Origin: CBDFKJ01 sp965248805
GTDB lineage: Bacteria > Pseudomonadota > Alphaproteobacteria > UBA6615
Direction: 5' to 3'
Assembly (NCBI GenBank): GCA_965248805.1
Contig: CBDFKJ010000005.1
Coordinates: 124,001-188,000, forward strand
Length of the DNA stretch: 64,000 nucleotides
The translations under genes and the position numbers were made by a program. Below are positions 8,977 through 20,268 of the stretch, piece by piece. Below the pieces are notes generated by a model. The model saw nothing but the letters and a program-made list of their open reading frames with translations. It made no database searches and had not been told where the DNA came from. How positions within the stretch are numbered: position 1 is the first letter of the stretch; every line of letters begins with the position of its first letter.

Positions 8977-9606
8977 TTAGATGACTGACAGAGTGGTCAG
9001 GACGTCGTTGCCGCCATCATAGATCATCGCCAGCGCAACATAGGCGATCACGACCAGCCCGATATAGCTGAGCCAATGGTAGCGCACGAGTATGCTCGCA
9101 ATGTAGTGGGCGGCGAAGCCCATTAGGGCAATCGACAGCACCAACCCGAACACCATGATCATCGTGTGCTCATTCGCAGCGCCAGCCACCGCGAGAACGT
9201 TGTCGAGCGACATCGAGACGTCGGCGATGGCGATTTGCACCACCGCGTCCTTGAACTTTTTCGGCTGACCGGCGAACGGCGTCAGCGCCTCACCGTCGGT
9301 TGCCGAGCCGTTGCGGTGCAGCTCGCGCAGTTCGCGCCACATCTTCCATGCCACCCACAGCAGAAGCAGGCCGCCGGCGAGCAGCAGGCCGATGATCGCC
9401 AGCAACTGCTGGGCAACCACCGCGAACAGAATGCGGCAGATAAGCGCGACCATGATGCCGATGGCGATGGCGCGCCGACGCTGCTCCGTCGGCAGACCCG
9501 CCGCGGCCAAGCCGACGACGATGGCGTTGTCGCCGGCCAGCACGATGTCGATCATCACGACCGAGGCCAGGACGGTCAGATGGGTGAGCATGACGTCGTC
9601 GAGCAT
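8977..9606 (-). CDS. TerC/YjbE-family integral membrane protein
   Basis: A 209-residue membrane protein with about six to seven hydrophobic segments. The two TerC-family acidic motifs are intact: VMIDIVLAGDNAIVV in the first segment and IADVSMSLDNVLAVAG in the middle, whose Asp and Asn residues are thought to line a metal path. Members of this family export or handle metals such as Mn2+ in several bacteria; the substrate here is unknown. A Met at codon 6 (9591) is an equally plausible start. It lies 30 bp upstream of the glutathione reductase gene on the same strand, so the two may be co-transcribed. Confidence 0.85.
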   Translation of the reverse strand: MLDDVMLTHLTVLASVVMIDIVLAGDNAIVVGLAAAGLPTEQRRRAIAIGIMVALICRILFAVVAQQLLAIIGLLLAGGLLLLWVAWKMWRELRELHRNGSATDGEALTPFAGQPKKFKDAVVQIAIADVSMSLDNVLAVAGAANEHTMIMVFGLVLSIALMGFAAHYIASILVRYHWLSYIGLVVIAYVALAMIYDGGNDVLTTLSVI

Positions 9607-9704
9607 GAACGCGGATCCGCTTCAGGCCGGTGGTCGCGGCGTCGGTGATACGGCGTTATACATGGGCAGCCAGGACGCGATGCGAAGGGTGAGACAAACG
9701 CCGG

Positions 9705-11164
9705 CTACTTGTCGATGTCGCCCATGCACAGATATTTGACCTCCAGAAATTCGTCGATGCCGTATTTCGACCCCTCGCGGCCGACGCTCGACTCCTTCAT
9801 GCCGCCGAACGGCGCCACCTCGGTCGAGATGATGCCGGTATTGATGCCGACGATGCCGTATTCCAGCGCCTCCGACACGCGCCACACGCGGCCGATGTCA
9901 CGGCTGTAGAAGTACGCGGCCAGGCCGAACTCGGTGGCATTGGCCATGGCGATGGCCTGTGCTTCGTCGGCGAAACGATAGATTGGCGCCACCGGACCGA
10001 AGGTCTCCTCGCGGCTGACCTTCATCTCGACCGTCACGTTCGACAACACCGTCGGCTGGAAAACGTGCCGCCGAGCGCATGGCGGGCACCGCCGACCACC
10101 ACCTGTGCGCCCTGGCCGACGGCATCGGCGATATGCTCCTCCACCTTCTCGACGGCCGCGGCGTCGATCAGTGGCCCGAGGGCGACGCCGTCCGTCGTGC
10201 CGTCGCCCACTTCGAGCGCGGCCGCCGCCTCTGCCAACCTGCCGACGAATGCGTCGTGGACCCCGTCCTGCACAAGGATGCGATTGGCGCAGACGCAGGT
10301 CTGCCCGGTGTTGCGATACTTGGACGCGATCGCGCCGGCCACCGCCGCATCGATATCGGCATCGTCGAAAACGATGAATGGCGCGTTACCGCCCATTTCC
10401 AGCGACAGTTTCTTCATCGTGCCGGCGCATTGCGCCATCAGCTGCTTGCCGACCTCCGTGGAGCCGGTGAAGCTCAGCTTGCGCACGGCCGGGTTGGAGG
10501 TGAGTTTGCCACCGATTTCCGCGGATGCGCCGGTGACGATATTGAGCACGCCCGGCGGCAACCCGGCCCGCTCGGCCAATACCGCCAGCGCCAGCGCAGA
10601 GAACGGCGTCGACGTCGCCGGCTTGACCACCATCGTACAGCCGGCGGCGAGCGCGGGCCCGAGCTTGCGTGTGATCATGGCCGCGGGGAAGTTCCACGGC
10701 GTGATCGCGGCACACACCCCAACCGGCTCCTTGACCACGACCAGACGCTTGTCGGCTTGATGCTGTGGAATGGTGTCGCCGTAGATGCGCTTGCCCTCCT
10801 CGCCGAACCACTCCAGGAACGACGCGGCATAGGCGACTTCGCCGCGGGCCTCGGCCAGAGGCTTGCCCTGCTCGGCGGTCATGAGTTGCGCCAGGTCTTC
10901 CTGATTCTCGATCATGAGATCGGCGAAGCGACGTAGAATGATCGCCCGCTCCTTGGCCAATTTGGAGCGCCAATGCGGATAAGCGCTGTTCGCCGCCGCA
11001 ACCGCGCGCCCGGTCTCGGCACGCCGCAGCCGCGGCACTGAGCCGAGCACTGCGGCGTTGGCCGGGTTGGTGACGGCGATCGTCGCGCCGTCATCGGCAT
11101 CGATCCACTCGCCGCCGATCAAGCATTGCTGGCGCAGAAGATCCGGCTCCGTCAGCCGCAACAT
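9705..11164 (-). pseudogene. gabD: NAD(P)-dependent succinate-semialdehyde dehydrogenase, one-base frameshift
   Basis: An aldehyde dehydrogenase of the GabD type, which oxidises succinate semialdehyde to succinate. The N-terminal 370 residues (11164 down to about 10063) contain the cofactor region (ITPWNFPAAMITRKLGPALA), the catalytic Glu (LEMGGNAPFIVF) and the catalytic Cys (NTGQTCVCANRILVQ). The C-terminus (EETFGPVAPIYRF, GLAAYFYSRD, PFGGMKESSVGREG) continues in another frame from about 10060 to 9705. Restoring one T in the minus-strand T run at 10060-10063 rejoins GGTFFQPTVLSNVT perfectly. As assembled, the last quarter with the oligomerisation region is lost. The ATG at 11164 is preferred over the GTG at 11170 because a GGGAGGG lies seven bases before it. 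The lesion is in a homopolymer, so a sequencing error is a real alternative. Confidence 0.88.
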
Positions 11165-11252
11165 CACCACCCTCCCGTTCGTGTCCGTGTGGGGGTTACT
11201 ATATGGTTGTGGGCAATCGCTTGCCAGACGCCGGCACGCGCGCCGGTTGCGG

Positions 11253-13076
<1,824 letters not shown>

Positions 13077-13079
13077 AGC

Positions 13080-14435
13080 TTAGCCCGTTTCCGAACGTGT
13101 CTTGGCCGCCCGCTTGCGCTCGCGCGACGCGGCGGCGTAACCGGGTCGTTCTTCCAATGGCGCGCGCGTCAGCGCCAGCGCATCGTCGGCCACGTCGCGC
13201 GTCAGGGTGCTGCCGGCGCCGATGATGGCGCCGTCACCGACACTGATCGGCGCTACCAGCGCGGTGTTGGAACCGATGAAGGCGCCGGCGCCGATGTGGG
13301 TGTGATGCTTGGCGAAACCGTCATAGTTACACGTGATGGTGCCAGCGCCGATATTGGCCTTGGCGCCAATATCGGCGTCGCCGATGTAGCTCAGGTGGTT
13401 CGCCTTGGCGCCCGCGCCGATCACCGCATTCTTGACTTCGACAAAGTTGCCGACATGGGCCTTCGCCTCCACGCGCGCACCGGGGCGCAGCCGGGCGTAC
13501 GGTCCGACGATCGCGCCGACCGCGACCTGCGCACCTTCCAGATGCGAAAACGACCGGATCTCGGCCCCGGCGGCGACCGCGGCGCCGGGTCCGAAGACCA
13601 CCGACGGGTGCACGACGACGTCCTCGCCCAGGACGGTGTCGTGGCTCAGCCAAACGCTGTTCGGATCGATCAGCGTCGCCCCACCAGCCATCGCGGCCGC
13701 GCGCAGGTCGGCTTGCACCAGAGCCTCGGCGGCGGCCAGCTCGGCGCGGCTGTTGATGCCCATCAGCTCGTCCGCGGCTCCCTCCACCGCCAGGCAGGAT
13801 TGGCCCCGCTCGCGGGCGAGAGCGACGATATCGGTCAGATAGAATTCGCCCTTGGCGTTGTCGCTGCCGACGCGATCGACAAGGTCGAACAGCGACCCAC
13901 CGTCGATCGCCATCACCCCGGAGTTGCACAAGGCGATGTCCAGCTGCTCTTGCGTCGCGTCGCGCGCCTCGACAATGGCGTCGAGCGAACCACCGTCCGC
14001 CACGACCAGGCGGCCATACTGCTGGGCTGCGCGCGGCCGGAACCCCAAAACCGCGACCGCGGCATCGGCGTGTGCGCGCGCATCGAGCAGGCGCGTGATC
14101 GTCGCCTGCGAAACCAACGGCGTGTCGCCGTAGAGAACGACCACCGCACCCCGGTAGTCCGCCAGGTTCGCCCGCGCCGCCTTGACGGCGTCGGCCGTGC
14201 CGCGTTGCTCGGCCTGTTCGACCGTCGGCACCGGCGCCGCGGCCACCGCGACGTCGCCCATGTCGGGCCCGACCACCACCACCGTGCGCTGGGGCTGCAA
14301 CCGGCCGGCGGTTTCCAACAGGTGGCGCAAGATCGGCCGACCGGCGAGAGGATGCATCACCTTCGGGCGACGCGAATTCATGCGCGTGCCGCGACCGGCG
14401 GCCAGAATAACGGCGGCGAATGGGAAAAATGTCAT
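13080..14435 (-). CDS. glmU: Bifunctional UDP-N-acetylglucosamine pyrophosphorylase / glucosamine-1-phosphate N-acetyltransferase
   Basis: A protein of 451 residues with two domains. The N-terminal nucleotidyltransferase carries the uridylyltransferase loop AAVILAAGRGTRMNS and the GTADAVKAA motif. The C-terminal left-handed beta helix shows hexapeptide repeats and the GAGTITCNYDGFAKHHT acetyltransferase stretch. It makes UDP-GlcNAc from GlcN-1-P. The start at 14435 gives the normal N-terminus; the open frame begins eight codons further upstream without a better ribosome-binding site. It is the first gene of the glmU-glmS pair. Confidence 0.96.
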   Translation of the reverse strand: MTFFPFAAVILAAGRGTRMNSRRPKVMHPLAGRPILRHLLETAGRLQPQRTVVVVGPDMGDVAVAAAPVPTVEQAEQRGTADAVKAARANLADYRGAVVVLYGDTPLVSQATITRLLDARAHADAAVAVLGFRPRAAQQYGRLVVADGGSLDAIVEARDATQEQLDIALCNSGVMAIDGGSLFDLVDRVGSDNAKGEFYLTDIVALARERGQSCLAVEGAADELMGINSRAELAAAEALVQADLRAAAMAGGATLIDPNSVWLSHDTVLGEDVVVHPSVVFGPGAAVAAGAEIRSFSHLEGAQVAVGAIVGPYARLRPGARVEAKAHVGNFVEVKNAVIGAGAKANHLSYIGDADIGAKANIGAGTITCNYDGFAKHHTHIGAGAFIGSNTALVAPISVGDGAIIGAGSTLTRDVADDALALTRAPLEERPGYAAASRERKRAAKTRSETG

Positions 14436-14529
14436 GACGCGGCGCGCACACTGCCACAACGGCGGCAGTCGCTCAAAGTCACGAATTGCGACGCATTATT
14501 GCCCGAGCCAGCGCCGAGTGCGTCCGGCC

Positions 14530-14973
14530 TCAGAGCACCCAAGTCCAGTTGCCGTCATCCTCGCGGCAACTGGTATTGCTGGATGCGCCCTGTTGGTCGG
14601 CGATGGCAACGGTTTCGCGATACTCGCGGCAAAAGACGCCCTTATCGGTAACGAAAGTGGCGGTCGGCGTGACGGTGCCGCTGTTGCCGCTTTCGGTGTT
14701 TTCCCACTGCACCGCCTCGCCATCGCCGTGCGTTTCCAGCGCCTGCTGCATCGCGGCGGCGGCGAGCGCAACGTCTTCGTCGCTCAGCTGGTCATAACGC
14801 GCCGCGGGTTCGACCCCGAACGCAGCGTCGATGTGGGCAGCGGTGCTGTTCAGACCCGACTTAACGGATTCGCAGCCGCTCATCATGAATGCGCGACCGA
14901 GCAGGATTGCCCACCCAATCGACCAACGCCGCGTCGGATAAGAGCCCAGCCCAAGTCGCCGAAATACGATCAT
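14530..14973 (-). CDS. RT0821/Lpp0805-type surface lipoprotein
   Basis: A 147-residue product if the ATG at 14973 is used. Its N-terminus has two Arg, a hydrophobic stretch and a possible lipobox ending in MMSGC, suggesting an outer-membrane or periplasmic lipoprotein. The C-terminal part (GEAVQWENTESGNSGTVTPT, FCREYRETVAI, and a closing Cys-Arg-x-x-Asp-Gly-x-Trp) matches the conserved domain of the alphaproteobacterial RT0821/Lpp0805 surface-antigen family, whose function is unknown. The open frame continues 33 codons upstream, but those residues do not resemble a signal sequence. The usual N-terminal glycine-zipper region of the family is not evident. Confidence 0.7.
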   Translation of the reverse strand: MIVFRRLGLGSYPTRRWSIGWAILLGRAFMMSGCESVKSGLNSTAAHIDAAFGVEPAARYDQLSDEDVALAAAAMQQALETHGDGEAVQWENTESGNSGTVTPTATFVTDKGVFCREYRETVAIADQQGASSNTSCREDDGNWTWVL

Positions 14974-15055
14974 ATCGAATAAGCCCACACGGACTGCCAC
15001 GCGATCGGTCACAGCATAGGCAATAATCTTTACCGACTTCTTTCCCCAAGTCGCT

Positions 15056-15688
15056 TCAGTTAGCCGGTTCACAGGCTAGCCGGGGCAGCAGGTCTTCACG
15101 GTCGCTCGCGTGCAGCCGTATCGTGATGCGCCGGGGCAGAAACCGGCGCACGATTCTGCGGCGCTCAATGTAGGGCTGCAAGGGATCGATGTCTCGACGC
15201 GAGTCCTGAAAAAGGACCGCAGTGGTGTTGAAATCGAGGAAACTGGCGTGGATCGTCGTGGTCGGAAACTGCCATGTCAGTTCGGCCACCAGCGGCTCGC
15301 CGCCCGGTTTAGGCACAACACAGGTGCGAGCCGGCGCGCCATGGGTTTCACGCAGCGCCGCGATGACGTCGAGATAGGCCGCCGGCGTGGCGCGTGGCGG
15401 CCGCGCTTCCAGCAGCACCTGTTGCAGCAAATCCGTGTTTGCGTTCATCTGGAAGAACACGCGGAATTCCTGCCCATACAGATCGACATCGAGCAGCGCC
15501 TGCTCCGCATAGGCCTCGTGGTAAATCCAGCGGCTGGGCAGCCGCTGCAGCACGCCACCGAACGTGGAAGCGAGCGCCACCGCCGTCATATTCCAGCGCG
15601 TGCCCTGCCAGCCGCCGATGTCAGCGGGTTGTCCGAGTGCGGTCAGCGGCAACCCAACCGCGACCGCCGCCGCGCACAGTCGGCGCAG
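15056..15688 (-). CDS. Hypothetical exported protein
   Basis: No family recognised. The frame encodes a short Arg-containing n-region, a hydrophobic core (CAAAVAVGLPLTALG) and a Sec-type cleavage context before QPADIGGW, so the mature protein of about 190 residues is probably periplasmic. It has two widely spaced Cys residues. The start is uncertain: the open frame extends to 15898, but that part overlaps the end of the upstream gene and its transcription terminator. The position given is a CTG that would open the signal peptide; a TTG at 15652 is another option. A separate promoter between the terminator and the start is implied. Confidence 0.45.
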   Translation of the reverse strand: MRRLCAAAVAVGLPLTALGQPADIGGWQGTRWNMTAVALASTFGGVLQRLPSRWIYHEAYAEQALLDVDLYGQEFRVFFQMNANTDLLQQVLLEARPPRATPAAYLDVIAALRETHGAPARTCVVPKPGGEPLVAELTWQFPTTTIHASFLDFNTTAVLFQDSRRDIDPLQPYIERRRIVRRFLPRRITIRLHASDREDLLPRLACEPAN

Positions 15689-15714
15689 GTGGCGACCGAA
15701 ACGGACCCAAGGCC

Positions 15715-15754
15715 AAAAAAGCGCCCGGCCCGGTCGATGACGGCCGGGCCGGGC
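15715..15754 (-). terminator. Rho-independent terminator of the interrupted Gly-rich gene
   Basis: A perfect 11-bp GC stem (GCCCGGCCCGG at 15723-15733 and its reverse complement at 15744-15754, 10-base loop) is followed on the minus strand by a run of six T. It lies about 60 bp beyond the stop codon of the gene ending at 15813. Confidence 0.8.
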
Positions 15755-15995
15755 TTTCCCCACGGGTATGTAGCCTCCGAACGCTGACGCGGGCGTCAGC
15801 CCCCTCTTTGGCTCATGCGCCGCCATCCGGTGGCGGCAGGTACAACTCTGCCGCAGGCTCACCGGCTTCCTTTGCTTCCACGTCCGCTTGATCAACAACT
15901 CCGTCGCCTTTCCAGTCCAGATTCACCCAATCCGGATCGGCCCCCGGCTTCCAATCATCCATATCAGCGGCCATGGTGTAGAGCTCGCCCCTTAG

Positions 15996-17449
15996 CAGCC
16001 CGGTGATGAAGTCGCGCTTTGATCAATCAGTTTCGGGGGCGACGATGATGATGATAACGAGCATGGCTGGTTTGCCTTCGATGTTCGCCACGATGGCGAT
16101 CGCCAGGGCAGCATCGAACTGAATAACGAACAAAAGGGTGCTCTTTGCACTCGCAGCCTCCCTCGGCGTGCCTGATCCGAACAGCGCGCGCATCAGAATG
16201 CCGAGATTGAACCCGGCGACATGGATCAGGTAGCGTTTGTGGACGTTCTCGCGCGCCCGCAGCAACGCGCGGCGCATGCCGCCACGGTCGAGGACATGGG
16301 CGAAGCTGCGCTCGACCATCTCACCGCGCCTGCGCATGGCGTTCCGCGCGACGCCGGACTTCAATCGCGCCCGGTTGGCGTAGACAGCCTGACGTGCCGC
16401 CTGGTCGCCATGCCAGCGCAGATAGCCGTTGGCGGGCTCCGGCTCGGAGATCCGCGTTTTCCAGACGCCGCCGTCGAGGTCTTTCAGCCCCTCGCGTGAA
16501 TGATAGCCCTTGTCGCCAACGAGACTGCAGGGCTCTGCCCGTGTTGGAGCCAGGCCGACCTCGGCGAGGTTGCGCGCGGCCGCCTCCAGCGTCCCAGGCA
16601 AAGTCGTCGTGTCGCCTTCATCGGCTGGATAGATCGGTGCCGCAACGATGACGCCGGTATCGAGATCGACCGCGTGCTCGGGCTTGCAGGCCAGATGCGT
16701 GGTGCCGTCCTTCATCCGCGCGATCTTCGCATCAGGATCGGTCGGGCTCGTCCAATCCTTGTTCGAAAGCTTCTTGCCCTTCCGCCGGCGATCGAGCCGG
16801 ACGAGGTCGTCGATCGTCGGCGTTTCGACGCCACTCTCCTTCGCCATTTGCGTCAGCATCTCGCGATAGGTCTCGCCGCTATCGCGCCGCACGATGGCTC
16901 GCAGGGCGGCGTTGGCTTCCATCGTCGAGCCGTCGACGCCGATCCGCTCGCCCTTCACCAGACCGCGCGCGGCGACGAGAGCCAGAACCCAGTCGAAAAC
17001 CTTTTCATGGACCTCGTGCGGCAGCCGGCCGCGCGTCTTCGACAACCAGGAATGATCGGGAACCTTGTCCCGGTTCGCCAACCGCAGAAACGCGCGAAGC
17101 GACAGCGAATCCGAACAGCGCCAAGCGATGCCGCGCTCGCTGCCGATGCCCTCGAAATAGCCGATCATGTGCATCCGGAAATAACGCCCCGGCGGCAGCG
17201 AAGGAGCCCCCATCCGAGGTGCGTAGTATGGCTCGCACGTCGCCTCCACGAAGCCGTCAAAGCCAGACTCGGTCAGCAACTCATGCAGCCGGTCGGAAAA
17301 CGCGTGTCCAGGCGAACGCGGCATCTCCGCCCATGTCACCACGAGGTCACCCTGAACCTCGCTCTGTCGTCTCAATGCCATCGCACGACGCCCGTCTAAA
17401 TCTCTATGTTCAGACAGAATCAGACACGCCGGACTTCGTCAACGGGCTG
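15996..17449 (-). mobile_element. IS1182-like insertion sequence, copy A
   Basis: A 1454-bp element bounded by imperfect inverted repeats: CAGCCCGGTGATGAAGTC at 15996-16013 and the complement of CAGCCCGTTGACGAAGTC at 17432-17449. TAG occurs outside both ends as part of a CTAG/CTTA-like target. It carries one intact transposase on the minus strand. A degenerate relative with the same ends is at 21968-23391. Confidence 0.85.
16023..17381 (-). CDS. IS1182-family transposase
   Basis: A 452-residue transposase. It contains the N-terminal CEPYYAPRMGAPSLPPGRYF region, a first catalytic Asp in ERIGVDGSTMEANAA, a second in SLVGDKGYHSREGL, and a late Glu in RRGEMVERSFAHVLDRGGMR, the DDE arrangement of IS1182-type enzymes. 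The frame is intact. Its C-terminal tail is hydrophobic (AIAIVANIEGKPAMLVI) and ends just inside the inverted repeat. Probably active or recently active, given that its host gene can be reconstructed exactly. Confidence 0.88.
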   Translation of the reverse strand: MALRRQSEVQGDLVVTWAEMPRSPGHAFSDRLHELLTESGFDGFVEATCEPYYAPRMGAPSLPPGRYFRMHMIGYFEGIGSERGIAWRCSDSLSLRAFLRLANRDKVPDHSWLSKTRGRLPHEVHEKVFDWVLALVAARGLVKGERIGVDGSTMEANAALRAIVRRDSGETYREMLTQMAKESGVETPTIDDLVRLDRRRKGKKLSNKDWTSPTDPDAKIARMKDGTTHLACKPEHAVDLDTGVIVAAPIYPADEGDTTTLPGTLEAAARNLAEVGLAPTRAEPCSLVGDKGYHSREGLKDLDGGVWKTRISEPEPANGYLRWHGDQAARQAVYANRARLKSGVARNAMRRRGEMVERSFAHVLDRGGMRRALLRARENVHKRYLIHVAGFNLGILMRALFGSGTPREAASAKSTLLFVIQFDAALAIAIVANIEGKPAMLVIIIIVAPETD

Positions 17450-18401
17450 CTAGCCTTTCGGCCTCGGTTTGTGCTGCCTCTTTTTCCGCCTCGGTGGCTT
17501 CCGAATCCGCCATTACCGCTTCAGCTTCCCTGAGTTCCGCCTGCTTCTCGTACCAATCCTCAGGCAAGAAGTTCGCCTGCAGCGCGCCTTCGCGCGCAGA
17601 GTAGCCCAGATCCTTGGCGACGTGGACCATCTTGCTCACGTACTGGCCGTGGTTCTTCTCGTCGCCGCTGTTCTTCTTGTTCCAGCCGTTTTGGATCAAC
17701 GCCTGGGTCTCGTTGTTGGAGAAGGTGTACTCGGCGTTACCCAGTTCTTCTTCGCGTTTCGCCTGCCCCGGCGGCACGCCGTTCTTCTTGCCCTGCGCGC
17801 GTTCGTACCGCTCCTGCGCGTCTGCCTTCACCTTCGACTTGCCGCCATTGCCGTTGCCGTCATTGGCGCGGCCGAACGCGTTGCCGCCGCCACCGCCGTT
17901 ACCGCCGCCGTGATCGCCGTCCTTGTCCTTGCCGCCACCGTTGCCATTGCCGCCGCCGTTACCCCCGCCGTTGCCACCGGCATTGCCGTTATCGCCGCCA
18001 TTGCCGTTGCCGCCGCCGTGCCGCCGCCTTCGTTGCCGCCCTTGGCGAACGCGCTCGCGACCCCTGCATCGACGCCGTAGCTCGTAACGCTCACACCAAT
18101 CGGCACCGCTGCCAGCGCCCCGCCGATCGTCAGGATGGTTAAGACGCGACTAACGGACATAGCGAGTCCGCCTTTCACGCCGTCGCGACCTTCATAATCA
18201 ACCATCACAGCTCTCCCGCGGCATTTTCAGCGCTTGGTCATCAACGCGCTTTCACGAGGGACAACGCGTCACCATCCATTTTATTCCGCGCTCGGTGGCG
18301 AAAGATACACCGTCGGCGGCACATTTCCCACGCAAAGCGGGCCTAGAGGAATAAAGCGCGGGAATAAAACGCTAACGCCCTGCGTTGTAGTCTCGTTGAT
18401 G

Positions 18402-18563
18402 ATGCACGAGCGATCGCCAGCAGGTAGCTTTAGCGATCAACTCGTTGCCATCCTGCCTCGTCTCCGCCGCTTTGCCCACGGGCTCGCCGGCGGCGCGCAG
18501 GACGGCGACGATTTGGTGCAGGCGGCCTGCGCGCGTGCCTTGGAGCGGAGCGAGCGACTATGT
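18402..18563 (+). pseudogene. ECF-type RNA polymerase sigma factor, N-terminal remnant
   Basis: About 45 codons from the ATG at 18402 read FSDQLVAILPRLRRFAHG followed by GGAQDGDDLVQAACARAL, the helix 2.1-2.2 pattern of sigma-70 region 2 in ECF factors. After ALER the frame no longer resembles region 2.3 or region 4, and the remaining 120 or so residues are missing, so this is a truncated remnant. It is divergent from the Gly-rich exported gene. The downstream stretch to 18839 shows no recognisable gene. Confidence 0.5.
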
Positions 18564-18839
18564 GCTCGCGCGCGTCCTGAGAGAGGGCACGCACGAACGC
18601 ATGTTGGCCGCCTGCCGGCTGCAGGCCGGCGAGTGGCTGCCCATCGACGACCCGGAACTGGATGCGGGCGCCTAATCCGACGACCGATGTCGACACATTC
18701 GCCGCACGCACGGCGGCGAAGGTCCGCGCATTACCGCTGGCGCCGGCCTGAGTGTTCAGCTAGAGCACCATCGAAATAGCGTAACGCAACACCGGTCTCC
18801 AACCTGGCGCCGACGCGTGCGCACAGGCGAGGCGGTGCC

Positions 18840-19592
18840 ATGAAGGAAATCCGTCGCGGCGATAACGCTGACCGCGCAGCGCCGGGTGGCGACGACGATC
18901 CAGAGGCGGCGTCCATCCTGGTGGTCTTCGATCTCGACGGCACACTGGTGGACACGGCGCCCGATCTGGCGGCGGCGGTCAATGCGTTGCTGGCGGAGAT
19001 CGGCCGCGATCCGCTGGGCCTGGAGCACGTCAAGGCCATGATCGGCGACGGCGTCCCCAAACTGGTTGAGCGCGCCCTGGAAGCTTCCGGCCGACTTGTG
19101 GCCGATCGACAGGCGCTCGTGGAGCGATTCCTGGCGCTGTACCTGCGCGAACTGGTGGCGCGCTCGAGGCCGTTTCCGGGCGTTTTCGACGCGCTCGGCC
19201 GGCTACGCGCATCCGGCGCCAAGCTTGCGGTCTGCACCAACAAGCCAACCGCACCGACGATGGCCATTCTCAGCGCGCTGGATCTGCTGCCCTATTTCGA
19301 CAATGTGACCTGCGGCGATAGCCTGGCGGTGCGCAAGCCCGATCCGGCGATGCTGCGCCATGTCATCGACGCCATGGACGACCCGCCGCGGCGGGTCGTC
19401 ATCGTCGGCGACAGTGGCAATGATGTGACGCTCGCACGGGCCGGCGGTGTCCCCATCATCCTGGTTCGCCACGGCTATACCGCGACGCCAGCCGACGCGC
19501 TTGCAGCCGATGCCGTTATCGACGACATGAGCGGCCTTGTTGACGAACTTCGCGATCTGGAGGCGCGCGGCGCTGGTACGGGCGCTCGTTAG
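18840..19592 (+). CDS. gph: Phosphoglycolate phosphatase-like HAD hydrolase
   Basis: A 250-residue HAD-superfamily phosphatase. Motif I is VVFDLDGTLVDTAPDL, with the nucleophile Asp and the TAPDL hallmark of Gph proteins; motif II is AVCTNKPT; motif III Lys is in VRKPDPAML; motif IV is IVGDSGNDV. The helical cap between motifs I and II (VNALLAEIGRDPLGLEHVK) matches phosphoglycolate phosphatase. It would dephosphorylate 2-phosphoglycolate formed by the oxygenase activity of RuBisCO, whose genes lie 7 kb away on the other strand. The N-terminus has about 25 extra residues before the fold, and a later start is possible. The stop codon overlaps that of the small convergent gene at 19589. Confidence 0.85.
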   Translation: MKEIRRGDNADRAAPGGDDDPEAASILVVFDLDGTLVDTAPDLAAAVNALLAEIGRDPLGLEHVKAMIGDGVPKLVERALEASGRLVADRQALVERFLALYLRELVARSRPFPGVFDALGRLRASGAKLAVCTNKPTAPTMAILSALDLLPYFDNVTCGDSLAVRKPDPAMLRHVIDAMDDPPRRVVIVGDSGNDVTLARAGGVPIILVRHGYTATPADALAADAVIDDMSGLVDELRDLEARGAGTGAR

Positions 19593-19828
19593 CGGCCGGA
19601 CACCTTGCGCATATTTTGACCCGGCGGGCTGAGCGGCACGACGTTCGCCCTGGCCGCCGACTCATTCTCGGTGTCACCCACAGATGCAGCCACCAGGCTC
19701 TCCAACTCGCGCCGGCACGCCCGCCATCGCGCGATAGCGCTTTCGTGGCGTGACCCAAGCTCGCGAAGCCCGTGGATCTTGCGGTCGATTTGCGCGATCA
19801 GCGCCTGTATCGGTTCGTGTGCTGACAT
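19589..19828 (-). CDS. Small hypothetical protein
   Basis: A 79-residue soluble protein, not recognised. The first 50 residues are predicted helical with heptad-like Ile/Leu spacing (IQALIAQIDRKIHGLRELG), followed by a polar tail. The ATG at 19828 was chosen because GGAAGG lies six bases upstream. It is convergent with gph and their stop codons overlap. Confidence 0.5.
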   Translation of the reverse strand: MSAHEPIQALIAQIDRKIHGLRELGSRHESAIARWRACRRELESLVAASVGDTENESAARANVVPLSPPGQNMRKVSGR

Positions 19829-20070
19829 GGATACCTTCCACGACACCCGACGGTCCGTCCGGCCCCCAGCCAACAATGAACCACAGCGGTTGGCCGAGTG
19901 TTAACGGGATGCCGATGTCGCGGCCATTGATAGGCCGTTAACCGCGCTCGCGTTACAAACGGTGGGCATTCGGTGCACTGACGTGCGCCACGCCCGATGC
20001 CGCAACCGTGTGCGCCGTGCCACCCGACCGCGTCCACCGCCTCAAGTCCTCGCCGACATCGCCCGGATTG

Positions 20071-20268
20071 ATGCGCGGCGTGCTGGAAAATCTATCACAG
20101 GCGATCGCAAGCCATCAGTCGCGCCTGGACGATCTCGTCACGAAGCACACCGAGGAGCAGCAATCTCAGGCGCAGGCCGCCGCGGAGCTGAGAGAAGCCA
20201 TGCAGCGTTTGCAGTCACGGCTGGAGCAGCTTGAATCCCGGGTCGACACGGTTGACGCCATAGGCTGA
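20071..20268 (+). CDS. Small coiled-coil hypothetical protein
   Basis: A 65-residue protein dominated by one amphipathic helix with Leu/Ala heptads (AMQRLQSRLEQLESRV). It resembles other short coiled-coil proteins in composition only. The open frame starts at 20008, but the ATG at 20071 begins the structured part. No operon partner; function unknown. Confidence 0.4.
   Translation: MRGVLENLSQAIASHQSRLDDLVTKHTEEQQSQAQAAAELREAMQRLQSRLEQLESRVDTVDAIG

Larger units (their letters stand above)
15813..18160 (-). pseudogene. Exported Gly/Asn-rich protein, split by an IS1182-like element and a frameshift
   Basis: The N-terminus (from ATG 18160) is a signal peptide (MSVSRVLTILTIGG to about AFA) followed by a long low-complexity segment of Gly, Asn and Asp. 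A charged helical region then contains NGVPPGQAKREEELGNAEY and ends TEAERL at 17453. The IS1182-like element at 15996-17449 interrupts here. Beyond it the frame resumes as RGELYTMAADMDDWKPG and ends in LPPPDGGA at 15813. Removing the IS and one copy of the short flanking repeat (CTAG/CTAA) joins ERL to RGEL in frame, which supports one ancestral gene of roughly 250 residues. In the Gly-rich part near 18015-18022 one base is missing within GGC repeats, so the gene was or is also frameshifted. Function unknown; no homologue family recognised. Confidence 0.75.

Noticed and set aside
17860..18035. Short-period GCC/GGC repeats that could suggest a CRISPR or tandem-repeat array
   Set aside because: They encode the Gly/Asn-rich low-complexity segment of an exported protein; there are no unique spacers or palindromic repeats.
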